Origin: Thraustochytrium sp. TN22
Taxonomy: Eukaryota; Sar; Bigyra; Thraustochytrida; Thraustochytriidae
Direction: 5' to 3'
NCBI GenBank assembly: GCA_013306675.1
Contig: JABLUY010000045.1
Span: forward strand, 112,801 to 176,800
DNA length: 64,000 bases
Position 1 is the first letter of the stretch. Every line of letters begins with the position of its first letter. The notes under the pieces were generated by a model. That model did not search any database and was not told the DNA's origin. It saw only the letters and a program-made list of their open reading frames with translations. Shown here one piece after another: positions 51,759 to 59,621 of this stretch. Both the position numbers and the translations under genes were made by a program.

Positions 51759-53474
51759 TCACGAGCGGCGCGTCGAGCGGCGGCCTGCGGACGCTGACCG
51801 AGAGCCACGACCTGGGCGAGAGCCGCGGCCCAGCTTGGTGGCGCCCTTGCGCGGGCGCAAGTGACGCGGCGGCGGGGACTCGGGCGAGTGCAGGATGCTG
51901 TACGGATTTACGATGCGCTTGCGCTCGGCCGGCGGGAGCACGGCGGCCAAGAGCACGTCCGCGAGGCGGCGATCGCGGTGCGTGTCCTTGATGATGAGCG
52001 AGACGAGGCCGGCGGAGCCCAGGCCGCGCGCCGTGCGGCCCACACGGTGCACGAAGTCTGAAATGCTGGACGGGAGGTCAAACATGACGACATGGTCGAC
52101 CGCAAAGTCAAGCCCGCGTGCCGCGAGGTCCGTGCAGAGAAGCACCTTGTGCTGCACGGTCGAGGCAAAGTCGGGCGGCGGGCGGTTGAAGGCTTCCCAC
52201 TGCGCCGCGCGCATCTCGGGCGGCATGCCGCCGTGCATGCTAAAGACGGCGTAGTCCGTGCCCTCCTCCTCCTCCTCGGTCTCCAGAAAGTAGCCTGTCG
52301 ACCGGCAGCTGGCAAGCGAGTTGCAAAAGATCACCGTCTTGGTCTCGCGTCGCGCCGTGTCTTGGCGCACAGCCTCGCTCCGGATGTAAGCCTGAATTGC
52401 ACTGCTCAGAGACGCGTGCTTGCTCACGGTCGGGCACGGGACAACTTCGAAGCGCAGGCCGGGGTTCACGGCACCCAGCCCGGGGCTGCGAAGCACGTGC
52501 AGGTTGCCCTGGAGCGCTTTAGCGCAGCCGGACATCCAGGCCATGGCCTGGCCCGTGGCGTCGTCGCGGCCGTAGGCGCGCTTACGCGTCTTGGCCTGAT
52601 CGTTGCTGCGCGTCGCAACGACGGTGGCGCCGGCGAAGACGATGAGACGCAGGTCGCCACGCGAGGCCAGGAGCTGCACAAGCTCGGCGAGCTCGGTGCG
52701 GAAGCCCTGGTCCTCCCCCAGCACCGTGTCGGCCTCATCAATGATCAGGTATCGCACACCGCCCAGGTAGATGCGGCGCTCGTCCCACAAGTGCTTGATG
52801 CGCACCGGCGTGGACACGACCAGGTCCAGCGGCTGCGTCTCGCGCTGGCGCTGCACGTGTTGATGCGCGCCGCCCGTGAGGCTGGCCGTGCGCAGCTTGA
52901 CCGTGTGCGAGATCTGCTTGGCCACCTGGCCGATCTGGTCGCCCAGCTCGCGCGTCGGTGATAGCACGAGCGCGCGCGGCCGCGACGGCAGCGGCGCTGC
53001 GTCACCCGCCTCGGCTGCCTCCTCCAGCTTAAGGCGCTGCATAATGGGCGCCAGGTACGCGAGCGTCTTGCCGGACCCGGTCTCGGACGCGATCACCACG
53101 CATGGCACGTGCCGCACTGCGTCCGGCTCGGAGCCGCCAGCCGTCGTCGCCGCTGGCGGGTCCCTGGGCTGCTCCGCGCCGGTGCGCGCGTGCTGGAGCA
53201 GCGCCGGCACGGCCTGTGTCTGGATGGCCGTGGGCGCACGCAGGCGCATCTCTAGCAGCGCCTCGGTGAGCGCCTGCGAGAGCCCGAGCGCGCCGAATTG
53301 CTGCCGCGCGGCCTTGGCCGCCGTCTCGTCCAGCTCCTCGCGCCTGCCCTGGCGCACCCACGCATGCTGCGCCGCCGACACGGCGCGCCGCCGGTCGCGC
53401 GCAGACGTCGCCAGCGGCCGCGCGCGCGTGCGCGCACACGCCCCGCACGCCGCCAGCGCCGTGGCCGCCCGCAT
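51759..53474 (-). CDS. DEAD-box RNA helicase, probably organellar
   Basis: A 571-aa ATP-dependent RNA helicase. Visible motifs: Q (APTAIQTQAVPALL), I ASETGSGKT (about 132), Ia PTRELGDQIG, II DEAD (about 244), a variant motif III (FAGAT for SAT), IV region VIFCNSLASC, V LCTDLAARGLDF and VI HRVGRTARG (about 475). The motif Ib position reads STPVRI instead of the usual TPGR. The N-terminus MRAATALAACGACARTRARP lacks acids and is Arg-rich, as expected for a mitochondrial or plastid presequence. The C-terminus is a basic Gly/Arg/Ser tail that may bind RNA. The start is the first in-frame ATG. The PH-LIM gene ends 246 bp away on the opposite strand. Confidence 0.93.
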   Translation of the reverse strand: MRAATALAACGACARTRARPLATSARDRRRAVSAAQHAWVRQGRREELDETAAKAARQQFGALGLSQALTEALLEMRLRAPTAIQTQAVPALLQHARTGAEQPRDPPAATTAGGSEPDAVRHVPCVVIASETGSGKTLAYLAPIMQRLKLEEAAEAGDAAPLPSRPRALVLSPTRELGDQIGQVAKQISHTVKLRTASLTGGAHQHVQRQRETQPLDLVVSTPVRIKHLWDERRIYLGGVRYLIIDEADTVLGEDQGFRTELAELVQLLASRGDLRLIVFAGATVVATRSNDQAKTRKRAYGRDDATGQAMAWMSGCAKALQGNLHVLRSPGLGAVNPGLRFEVVPCPTVSKHASLSSAIQAYIRSEAVRQDTARRETKTVIFCNSLASCRSTGYFLETEEEEEGTDYAVFSMHGGMPPEMRAAQWEAFNRPPPDFASTVQHKVLLCTDLAARGLDFAVDHVVMFDLPSSISDFVHRVGRTARGLGSAGLVSLIIKDTHRDRRLADVLLAAVLPPAERKRIVNPYSILHSPESPPPRHLRPRKGATKLGRGSRPGRGSRSASAGRRSTRRS

Positions 53475-54139
53475 CCTCCCTCCTCCTCGCCGCCGCCGCC
53501 CGCCGCGCCGCCGCACGCGCCTGCTTTGGGTTCTGCGCCAACTTCTCGTGGCCACCGACCACGCGGGGACCAACAACAACAAGAACAACACAAGGGGGGC
53601 CAGGCGGAGGACCAGGAGGGCCAGCCCCAGGCCTGGTCAGCCTCGGCTAGGGCCCCGAGCGAGCAAGGCATGGATGCGACAGCAACCAGGCGACCTCGAG
53701 CGAGCGAGTGAGATTGAGCAAGGGTTTGGTAAGTGAGCGGGCGAGCGAGCAAGTAGTAAACGCGGCCGAGCCCTCAGGCTGCGCGATCCACGCCACAAGG
53801 AACAAGGAGCCGCAGGAGTGACTCGAGAAGATCAGATCCAGTTCTACGACTCCGAGGAGGTGGGCAAGTTCTGCGACGCTACTAGGCTTGCTGATTATAG
53901 GGACATACTCGCGTGCGGCAGGGCAAACGCGCGAGCGAAGCTAGCTAGCTAGCGAGCGAAGCTAGCGCGCACGCGCGCGGTGGAGCGAGCGAGCGAGACA
54001 TCTCGCGGTCGGTTGCGGCATGGAAGCGATTGCAATGCGCTGCCTTCGCGCGCACACATTACATGGCATGGCATAGCGCTTCTGGGTGCCCCCACTCTCT
54101 CGTTCAGATCCTGCAACACTCGATCTTGGCGCTGATCCT
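53475..54139. other. Intergenic region between helicase and COX20
   Basis: It is upstream of the helicase and downstream of COX20 (both minus). An AACAACAAG-type stretch occurs at 53573-53592, GCGAGCGAGC repeats near 53735 and 53985, and a CTAGCTAGCTAGCG cluster at 53939-53966. No gene was recognised. Confidence 0.5.
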
Positions 54140-54454
54140 TCAGCTCGACACGTCCAAATCGTCCTGCGATGGACCCGCAGGCGTGTTGACGAAGCGTCGC
54201 TCGCTTTGACGCGCTTGACGCTCGTTCATGAGCTTGATGGACTCCAGCATGCGGTCCCTCTTGAGGTGGTACTCGTACCGGCACCCGGCAAAGGACACCA
54301 CGGACACGACGCACATCATCTTAATCCCCCAGTCGAGCGCGGCGAACCCGTGCCTCGTGCCGTAGAACCTATGCGCCGACACGACGACGCCCGACGCCAG
54401 GCCGAGCGCCGCGGACTCGAGCGCGCACGGCATCTCCCATAGCGCCGGCGCCAT
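54140..54454 (-). CDS. COX20: Cytochrome c oxidase assembly protein COX20
   Basis: A 104-aa small inner-membrane chaperone that stabilises newly made Cox2 for copper insertion in complex IV assembly. Family pattern is visible: PCALESAALGLASGVVVSAHRF forms the first membrane helix after a conserved Pro-Cys. A short basic loop with HGFAALDWG follows, then the second helix MMCVVSVVSFAGC with the typical CRYEYHLKRDRM end. The C-terminal 35 residues are charged. Length suits the family (about 100-120). It is divergent from the WD40-like gene, with 278 bp between starts. Weak overall conservation is normal for COX20, so the call rests on pattern and size. Confidence 0.82.
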   Translation of the reverse strand: MAPALWEMPCALESAALGLASGVVVSAHRFYGTRHGFAALDWGIKMMCVVSVVSFAGCRYEYHLKRDRMLESIKLMNERQARQSERRFVNTPAGPSQDDLDVSS

Positions 54455-54732
54455 CCTCCCTGTCCCCCGCCGCCAGCGCCGGGCCAGCGCCGGGACCTCG
54501 CGCGCCGCCCGCAGGCCGCGCGGCCGCCGCTGCCCGCCGCCGCCGCTGCCTGCCGCCGCCCCTGCCGCGCGAGCGCCAGGCGCGCGTGGTTGGCGCTCTG
54601 CGGCAGCGCGGCCGCCGCCGCCGCCGCCGCCGCCGCCGCGTACGAGCCCGAGCAGAGCGGCGAGCGCGCAGAGCAGAGCAGAGCAGAGCAGAGCGGCGGG
54701 CGCGGGTGCGGGCGCGCGCGCGCGGCGGCGCG
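54455..54732. promoter_or_regulatory. Likely bidirectional promoter between COX20 and the WD40-like gene
   Basis: 278 bp between divergent starts. It contains a GCC run near 54608-54640 and AGAGC repeats (AGAGCAGAGCAGAGCAGAGC at about 54668-54692), another period-5 array close to start codons. Function is inferred from position. Confidence 0.4.
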
Positions 54733-56061
54733 ATGCGGCGCGGCGGCGCGGCGGAGGACGGCGGCGCGGAGGGCCGCGCGCGCAAGGCGGCCCGGCGAGG
54801 CGGCGGCGGCGAGGCGGCGGCCGCGGGCCCCGCGGAGAGCGGCGCGGCGGCGGCGCGCGCGACGGCGGCGCGCGAGGCGGTGCGCAGGCGCAGGCGCAGG
54901 TCCGAGGCGTGGTGGCCGGGCTCCCAGGTGCAGGACGCGCGCGCGCGCGCGGAGCGCGGCGGCGACCTGCTCGCGGATCGCCTGCGCGAGGCGGCCTGGA
55001 GGCCCGCGACGAGCGCCAACGCGAGGGCCGCGGGCTCGTACCGCTCGTTCACGAGCGTCTGCGTGCTGGGGAGAAGGGCGGAGCGAGACCATGCGCTGGT
55101 TGTGGGCGACGACATGGGCGAGGTCTCCGTGGTGGGCGTGGGCGACCTGGCCGGCGCAGGCTGTGCCACGCGCGTGGGCTACTCACCCGTGGCAGAGCTC
55201 GCGCCCGTGGGCGAGGACGCCGTGGTGGTGGCGCGCATGCACAACCACGCCGTGGAGGTGCACGAGGTGCTGCCAGACGGGAGCTTGCGCTGCGCGTCCA
55301 GGATGCAAGGCCGCGCGGCGTGCGTGGCCGCCAGCGCCCGCGCGCCGCACGTCTTCGTGACGCACTCTGCCGAGGCCAGCGGCGGCGCAGTGCGCTGGTG
55401 GGACCTGCGCGCCGGCACCTGCGGCAAGCCTGCGCGCGAGGCGGCATCCCCCGCGGGCCCTGTTGGCGCTCTCGCCTGCTGCTCGCACGATGCCGGCCTG
55501 GTTGGCCTGACCATGGCGTCCGGCAACGTCTTCGTGTACCACGACGCGCGCCTCGTCTTGTCCGGCTTGCGCGCGCCGGACCAGACCGCCTCGCGATGGG
55601 ATCCGTACACGGAGTCCTTTCAGCGCCCAGTCGCCCTGCCGCTGCCGCAGGGCTTGCGCGCGCAGCCGCTTGGCAAGGACCTGCTGCTCACCACGGCGCT
55701 GGGCAGCGAAGTCAAGTTGTGGTCGGCCCACTCCGGCGAGGGCCTCGCCGACCTCGGTGAGGCTCGCAGCGACCTCTGGGAGTGGGGCGGCCCGACCCTC
55801 TTCCAGGCCGCTGCGACCTCAAGCGTGCGCCTTTACTCGGCCATGCTTACGGGTGACGTTCTGGAGCGAAAGCTTTCGATGCACACCCGCCGCCTGGACG
55901 ATGTGGGTGTTTGGACCGCGCCGCAATGTTCCGCGGCGCCCGAGGGCGCCAGCGACAGCAGTCATCTGGCGCCGGATCGCTGTCTCCTCGCAGTCGGCGC
56001 TGATGCGCGTTGCGCGGCACTTGTAACTACGGGCGGTCAGCTCTTCGTCAAGACAGCCTGA
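54733..56061 (+). CDS. WD40-like beta-propeller protein
   Basis: A 442-aa protein. The N-terminal 100 residues are Arg/Ala/Gly-rich and probably disordered. From about residue 100 there are propeller-type blade motifs: HALVVGDDMGEVSVVGVGD, DAVVVARMHNHAVEVHEV, GGAVRWWDLRAGTCGKPARE, GLVGLTMASGNVFVYH and TTALGSEVKLWSAHSGEGLADL. This is consistent with a degenerate seven-bladed WD40 protein, a scaffold for complexes. No specific family was recognised. The start is the first in-frame ATG (MRRGGAAEDGG); the true start could be later because the first part is low-complexity. It is divergent from COX20. Confidence 0.82.
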   Translation: MRRGGAAEDGGAEGRARKAARRGGGGEAAAAGPAESGAAAARATAAREAVRRRRRRSEAWWPGSQVQDARARAERGGDLLADRLREAAWRPATSANARAAGSYRSFTSVCVLGRRAERDHALVVGDDMGEVSVVGVGDLAGAGCATRVGYSPVAELAPVGEDAVVVARMHNHAVEVHEVLPDGSLRCASRMQGRAACVAASARAPHVFVTHSAEASGGAVRWWDLRAGTCGKPAREAASPAGPVGALACCSHDAGLVGLTMASGNVFVYHDARLVLSGLRAPDQTASRWDPYTESFQRPVALPLPQGLRAQPLGKDLLLTTALGSEVKLWSAHSGEGLADLGEARSDLWEWGGPTLFQAAATSSVRLYSAMLTGDVLERKLSMHTRRLDDVGVWTAPQCSAAPEGASDSSHLAPDRCLLAVGADARCAALVTTGGQLFVKTA

Positions 56062-56406
56062 CTGCCTGTGAGTCTGAACACGCTTCTGGCGAAGGAGAGG
56101 GTTACGAAGATGATGATGAAGATAATGAAGATGGCGTTCTTTGTACAAAGATGAGGTGTTTGAGCGAGCAGGCAAGCCGCGCGTGAGCGGGCCCCATGTG
56201 AAACCACGGGCGGTCGGCCACCGCCTTGCCAAGCCTGCCAGCCTGCTCATGCTCATGAAAGCTGAAGATGGACAATCGTCCTTTGGGTTCCAGCTCGCTC
56301 ACATTCAAGTTGAGGAAGCATTGCCTCGCGACGGTTAGGTCGTCGATCGCAGATCGCAGATTGCAGGCAGGAGAGTAGACAAGGCCGTGCTCACGTCGAC
56401 GGGCCC
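56062..56406. other. Intergenic region after the WD40-like gene
   Basis: It has an AAGATGATGATGAAGATAATGAAGATG stretch split by its natural repeats (about 56107-56135). No gene was recognised. Confidence 0.5.
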
Positions 56407-56628
56407 ATGGCGCAGGCGCAGGACAACGCGAGCGGCGCGTACGCGGCCATCGCCGCCGAGGTGGCGGCGCTGCGCGCAGAGCTGACCGCGCTGGAGGCGT
56501 CCGCAGCCTCCCTGGCGCGGCATCGCGAGGAGGTCGTGGCGCCCTTCGTCGCGGCCGCGCGCGGCGTCGCCGCCAAGGCCGCCAAGGCCGCGCCACCCGC
56601 GCCACCCGCGCCACCCGCGCCCGCGCCA

Positions 56629-56659
<31 letters not shown>

Positions 56660-56670
56660 GGCGTGCCTGA
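56407..56670 (+). CDS. Small alanine/proline-rich coiled-coil protein (uncertain)
   Basis: An 87-aa ORF with an ATG, a clear heptad stretch (AAIAAEVAALRAELTALEAS, about 14-33), then ARHREEVVAPFVAAARGV and a PAPPAP-type tail built from CCACCCGCG repeats. High GC3 and a coherent amphipathic helix favour a real product. The small size and the repeat-derived tail argue for caution. The Der GTPase ATG lies 100 bp downstream on the same strand, so this could also be an upstream ORF in that transcript. Function is unknown. Confidence 0.45.
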
Positions 56671-56769
56671 GCCGGGCGCCGCGGTGGCGTGGCACGGCCT
56701 GGCCTGGCATGGCTAGAGGGCGGCTGGGCCAGTCCCGCTCCGCGCGAGGAACGAACGGTGGCGGCGAGG

Positions 56770-58845
56770 ATGCTGCGCGCGGCGGCGCGCGGCCTGGGCG
56801 CGGCGCGGCCCGGCGTGGGCGCGTGGCTCCCGGCGGGCGACGCGGCCGCTGGGGCGAGCTTGGGCGGCGCGGCGCGGCGCCTGGGCAGCACCAGCGGCGG
56901 CGGCAGCGGCGGCGCGCGCAGCCACCCGGAGGTGGCCGGGGCGGTCCGCGACGCGCTGGTGGCGGTGGAGGAGGGCGCGGGCGTGCGGCGGCGCGGCGGC
57001 GGGCTGGGCCGCGGCGGGCGGCGCGGCGAGCGGGACCACGGGTTCGAGCTGGGCAAGTTCTTCGTGGCGATCGTGGGGCGGCCGAACGTGGGCAAGTCGA
57101 CGATTTACAACAGGCTGGTGCGCAAGCGCGATGCCATCGTGAGCGCGGTGCCCGGCACGACGCGCGACCGCAAGGAGGGCGACGCGGTGCTGGGCGCGCT
57201 GGATTTTACGCTGTGCGACACGGGCGGCTTCGAGGACATCGGGCAGCGTAAGCACAAGCGGCCAACCGAGCTGCTGGCGCCGACGCACGGCGCGGCGCTT
57301 GTAGACTCGATGCACTTCCAAATGTCGCAGGCGGTGCACCGCGCTGACGTGGTGCTTCTGGTGGTGGACGCGCAGCAGGGCATCACGCCGGAGGACATGG
57401 AGCTGGCGCGCTGGGTGCGGCGCCAGGTGCGATCGGCGCACGGGATTCGAGACGAAGAGGGCAAGATGCTGGCGACTGGTTTCGCGCTCCTGGCCAACAA
57501 GGCGGAGGGTCGTGGCGAGGCCTTTAACTGGGCGGACGACTCTGATGCGCACTGGGGACGCTTCCTGGTCGACTGCTACAAGCTCTCCTTTGGTGAGCCC
57601 ATCCCGCTCTCCGCGGAGCACGGCCAGGGCTTTGGCGACATTCACAATGTCCTGCTCCCCTTTGGCGTCGAGAGCGGCGTGAAGTTGCGTCTCGCCGCGG
57701 AGGCGCACGAGGAGGCGCAGGCGGAGGGTGGCGAGGCGACGACCGCGGCGGCGGCGGCGGCGGCAGGCACCGATGCTGCAGCGCCTGGGGCACCGCCAAC
57801 GTCCGACATCGTGCGCGAGATGGAGGAGGCGCGCGAGGCGGTGCACATCGCCATCGTGGGGCGGCCGAATGTGGGCAAGTCGACGCTGGTCAACACCATC
57901 ATCGGCGAGCAACGGTGCATCGCCGGGCCCATGCCTGGTCTGACGCGCGACACGATCGCGATCGACTGGGAGTTTCAGGGCCGGCGTCTGCGGCTCGTGG
58001 ACACGGCCGGTATCCGGTCCCGCACGCGGCTCTTCGGCCACGGCGGCAGCGCGCGCGCCGAGGCGACCGCGCGACGCCACGTGAGCGAGAGCCTGCGCAA
58101 GGGCAAGGCCACCAGGACGGACGCGAGCCTGGAGGACGTGGCCATCCAGACTTCGCTGCGCGCTCTGGACCGCTCCCAGGTCGTCGTGGTCATGGTGGAC
58201 GTCATGGCACAGGCGCGCGACCCGGACTCGAGCGGGCCTCTCACCAAGCACGACCTGGACATCCTTCGCCGCGTGCTGGACGAAGGCCGCGCCCTGGTGG
58301 TCGTGGCGAACAAGTGCGATCTGGCACAGGCGCAGGCGGAGGCTGTAAATCAGAAGCTCGACGTGACGGCCTTTGTCCGCCAGCACATCGAGGCTTCCAT
58401 CCCCATGGCTGTGGGCGTGCCGGTGGTGCCCATGTCGGCACTCGAGGGCGACGGCGTCGACCGCCTCTTGCCCACGGTCATTGACGTGTACGACCGCTGG
58501 CGCTCGCGCATCTCCACTGCTCGTCTGAACCAGTGGCTCGCGCTCGCGCAGCTGCAGCAGGCGCCGCCGGCATCGCGGGGCGCCAAGATGTCCAACAAGC
58601 GCATGCGCTCCGGCCCGCTCAAGATGAAGTATGCCACGCAGGCTTCCACGCGACCGCCCACCTTTGTCGTCTTCGTCAACCGTATGCGCGCCACCAACCG
58701 CACGCTTCCGGACTCGTACCAGCGGTACCTGCAGAACAGCTTGCGGCGTCACTTTGATCTCGGTGGCGTCCCCCTACGCATCCTCGTCCGGGGTAGCGAC
58801 GAGCGTGGCAAGCGTCAGCGTCCCGGCACGCGTCCTGGCATCTGA
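56770..58845 (+). CDS. Der/EngA-type double GTPase, organellar
   Basis: A 691-aa homologue of bacterial Der (EngA), a GTPase needed for large ribosomal subunit assembly. Two G domains share GRPNVGKST (about residues 103 and 364). G3 motifs are DTGGF and DTAGI, and G4 is NKAEG in the first domain and NKCD in the second. The first G4 therefore has Glu where Asp is usual, which may alter guanine specificity. The C-terminal KH-like domain (about 590-691) has PPTFVVFVNRM and YLQNSLRRHFDLGGVPLRI. About 90 extra N-terminal residues, Arg/Ala/Gly-rich (MLRAAARGLGAARPG), look like a mitochondrial or plastid presequence. An Ala/Glu linker (about 310-350) and a Lys/Arg-rich insertion after the second G3 lengthen it beyond the roughly 450-490 aa bacterial form. 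The start is the first in-frame ATG. Confidence 0.93.
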   Translation: MLRAAARGLGAARPGVGAWLPAGDAAAGASLGGAARRLGSTSGGGSGGARSHPEVAGAVRDALVAVEEGAGVRRRGGGLGRGGRRGERDHGFELGKFFVAIVGRPNVGKSTIYNRLVRKRDAIVSAVPGTTRDRKEGDAVLGALDFTLCDTGGFEDIGQRKHKRPTELLAPTHGAALVDSMHFQMSQAVHRADVVLLVVDAQQGITPEDMELARWVRRQVRSAHGIRDEEGKMLATGFALLANKAEGRGEAFNWADDSDAHWGRFLVDCYKLSFGEPIPLSAEHGQGFGDIHNVLLPFGVESGVKLRLAAEAHEEAQAEGGEATTAAAAAAAGTDAAAPGAPPTSDIVREMEEAREAVHIAIVGRPNVGKSTLVNTIIGEQRCIAGPMPGLTRDTIAIDWEFQGRRLRLVDTAGIRSRTRLFGHGGSARAEATARRHVSESLRKGKATRTDASLEDVAIQTSLRALDRSQVVVVMVDVMAQARDPDSSGPLTKHDLDILRRVLDEGRALVVVANKCDLAQAQAEAVNQKLDVTAFVRQHIEASIPMAVGVPVVPMSALEGDGVDRLLPTVIDVYDRWRSRISTARLNQWLALAQLQQAPPASRGAKMSNKRMRSGPLKMKYATQASTRPPTFVVFVNRMRATNRTLPDSYQRYLQNSLRRHFDLGGVPLRILVRGSDERGKRQRPGTRPGI

Positions 58846-59621
58846 CAGTGAGTCGTGGGCCTGCCTGTCTGCGCCGCACGGGGCGGAGCACAAGACGGCA
58901 TGTGACGTTATTGCGTTCTTCGCATTCATCTCATTCATTGCAGCTTGTCGCTGCTTCAGTGGCAGCGCGCAACATTTGATGCCGTCCAAGATGATGGAAT
59001 GTTATAAGTAAGAGAAAGAGAAAGAAAGATTGAGCGAGCGAGAGAGAGGGAGAGCATGAGAGCGAGCGAGAGAGAGAGAGAGAGGGAGACAGAGAGAAAG
59101 AAAGACAGCGACGCGTAGAACCACACTTTCTAACGCCGAGGACCACTGAGGTGCGGAAATCAAAAAGCAACAGTAGGAGGCGATTTGAAAGCAAATAGGA
59201 AGTACCGGGCATGAGTACCCCAAGCGTCTTGTTCCTCTCCTGCTTCTCTCTTGCTGCCAGGTACCCTTTCCGGCGTTGCTGTTGCTTTGCGGGCAGGAGG
59301 TCGTCTCCTTTCCTGCCAGAGCGCTCTTTTCGAAGCCAGGGCTGCTTTGTCTTTCCCTGTCAATTCGGTGCATCACTCAAGTTGTAGCTTGGAAAAGTAC
59401 GGTTCGACTTCAAATCAAAGGCAACGAAAGGATAAAAGTCTGTGATCAGTCTCAGGCAGGTACTCTCTAGGCTACGAACTTCAGGCTTTGGAAGGCAAGC
59501 GAGGGGTGGCCTCTGCATGCTGAGGTCCTTGCTCTTACAAGGATTAGAAAGACGCGTCCACGCGCTCACTCTTGAACTCACTCCCCCTCACACGAATGCA
59601 CTTGTGCGCTTGTGTGGTGAG
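58846..59621. other. Convergent intergenic region
   Basis: It lies between the Der and AP2 gene 3' ends. It holds purine-rich GAGA/GAAA tracts at 59010-59105 and ordinary mixed sequence elsewhere. No gene was recognised. Confidence 0.55.

Noticed and set aside
56713-58752. 679-codon minus-strand frame opposite the Der gene
   Set aside because: Antisense artefact; no motifs, whereas the plus strand has both G domains.
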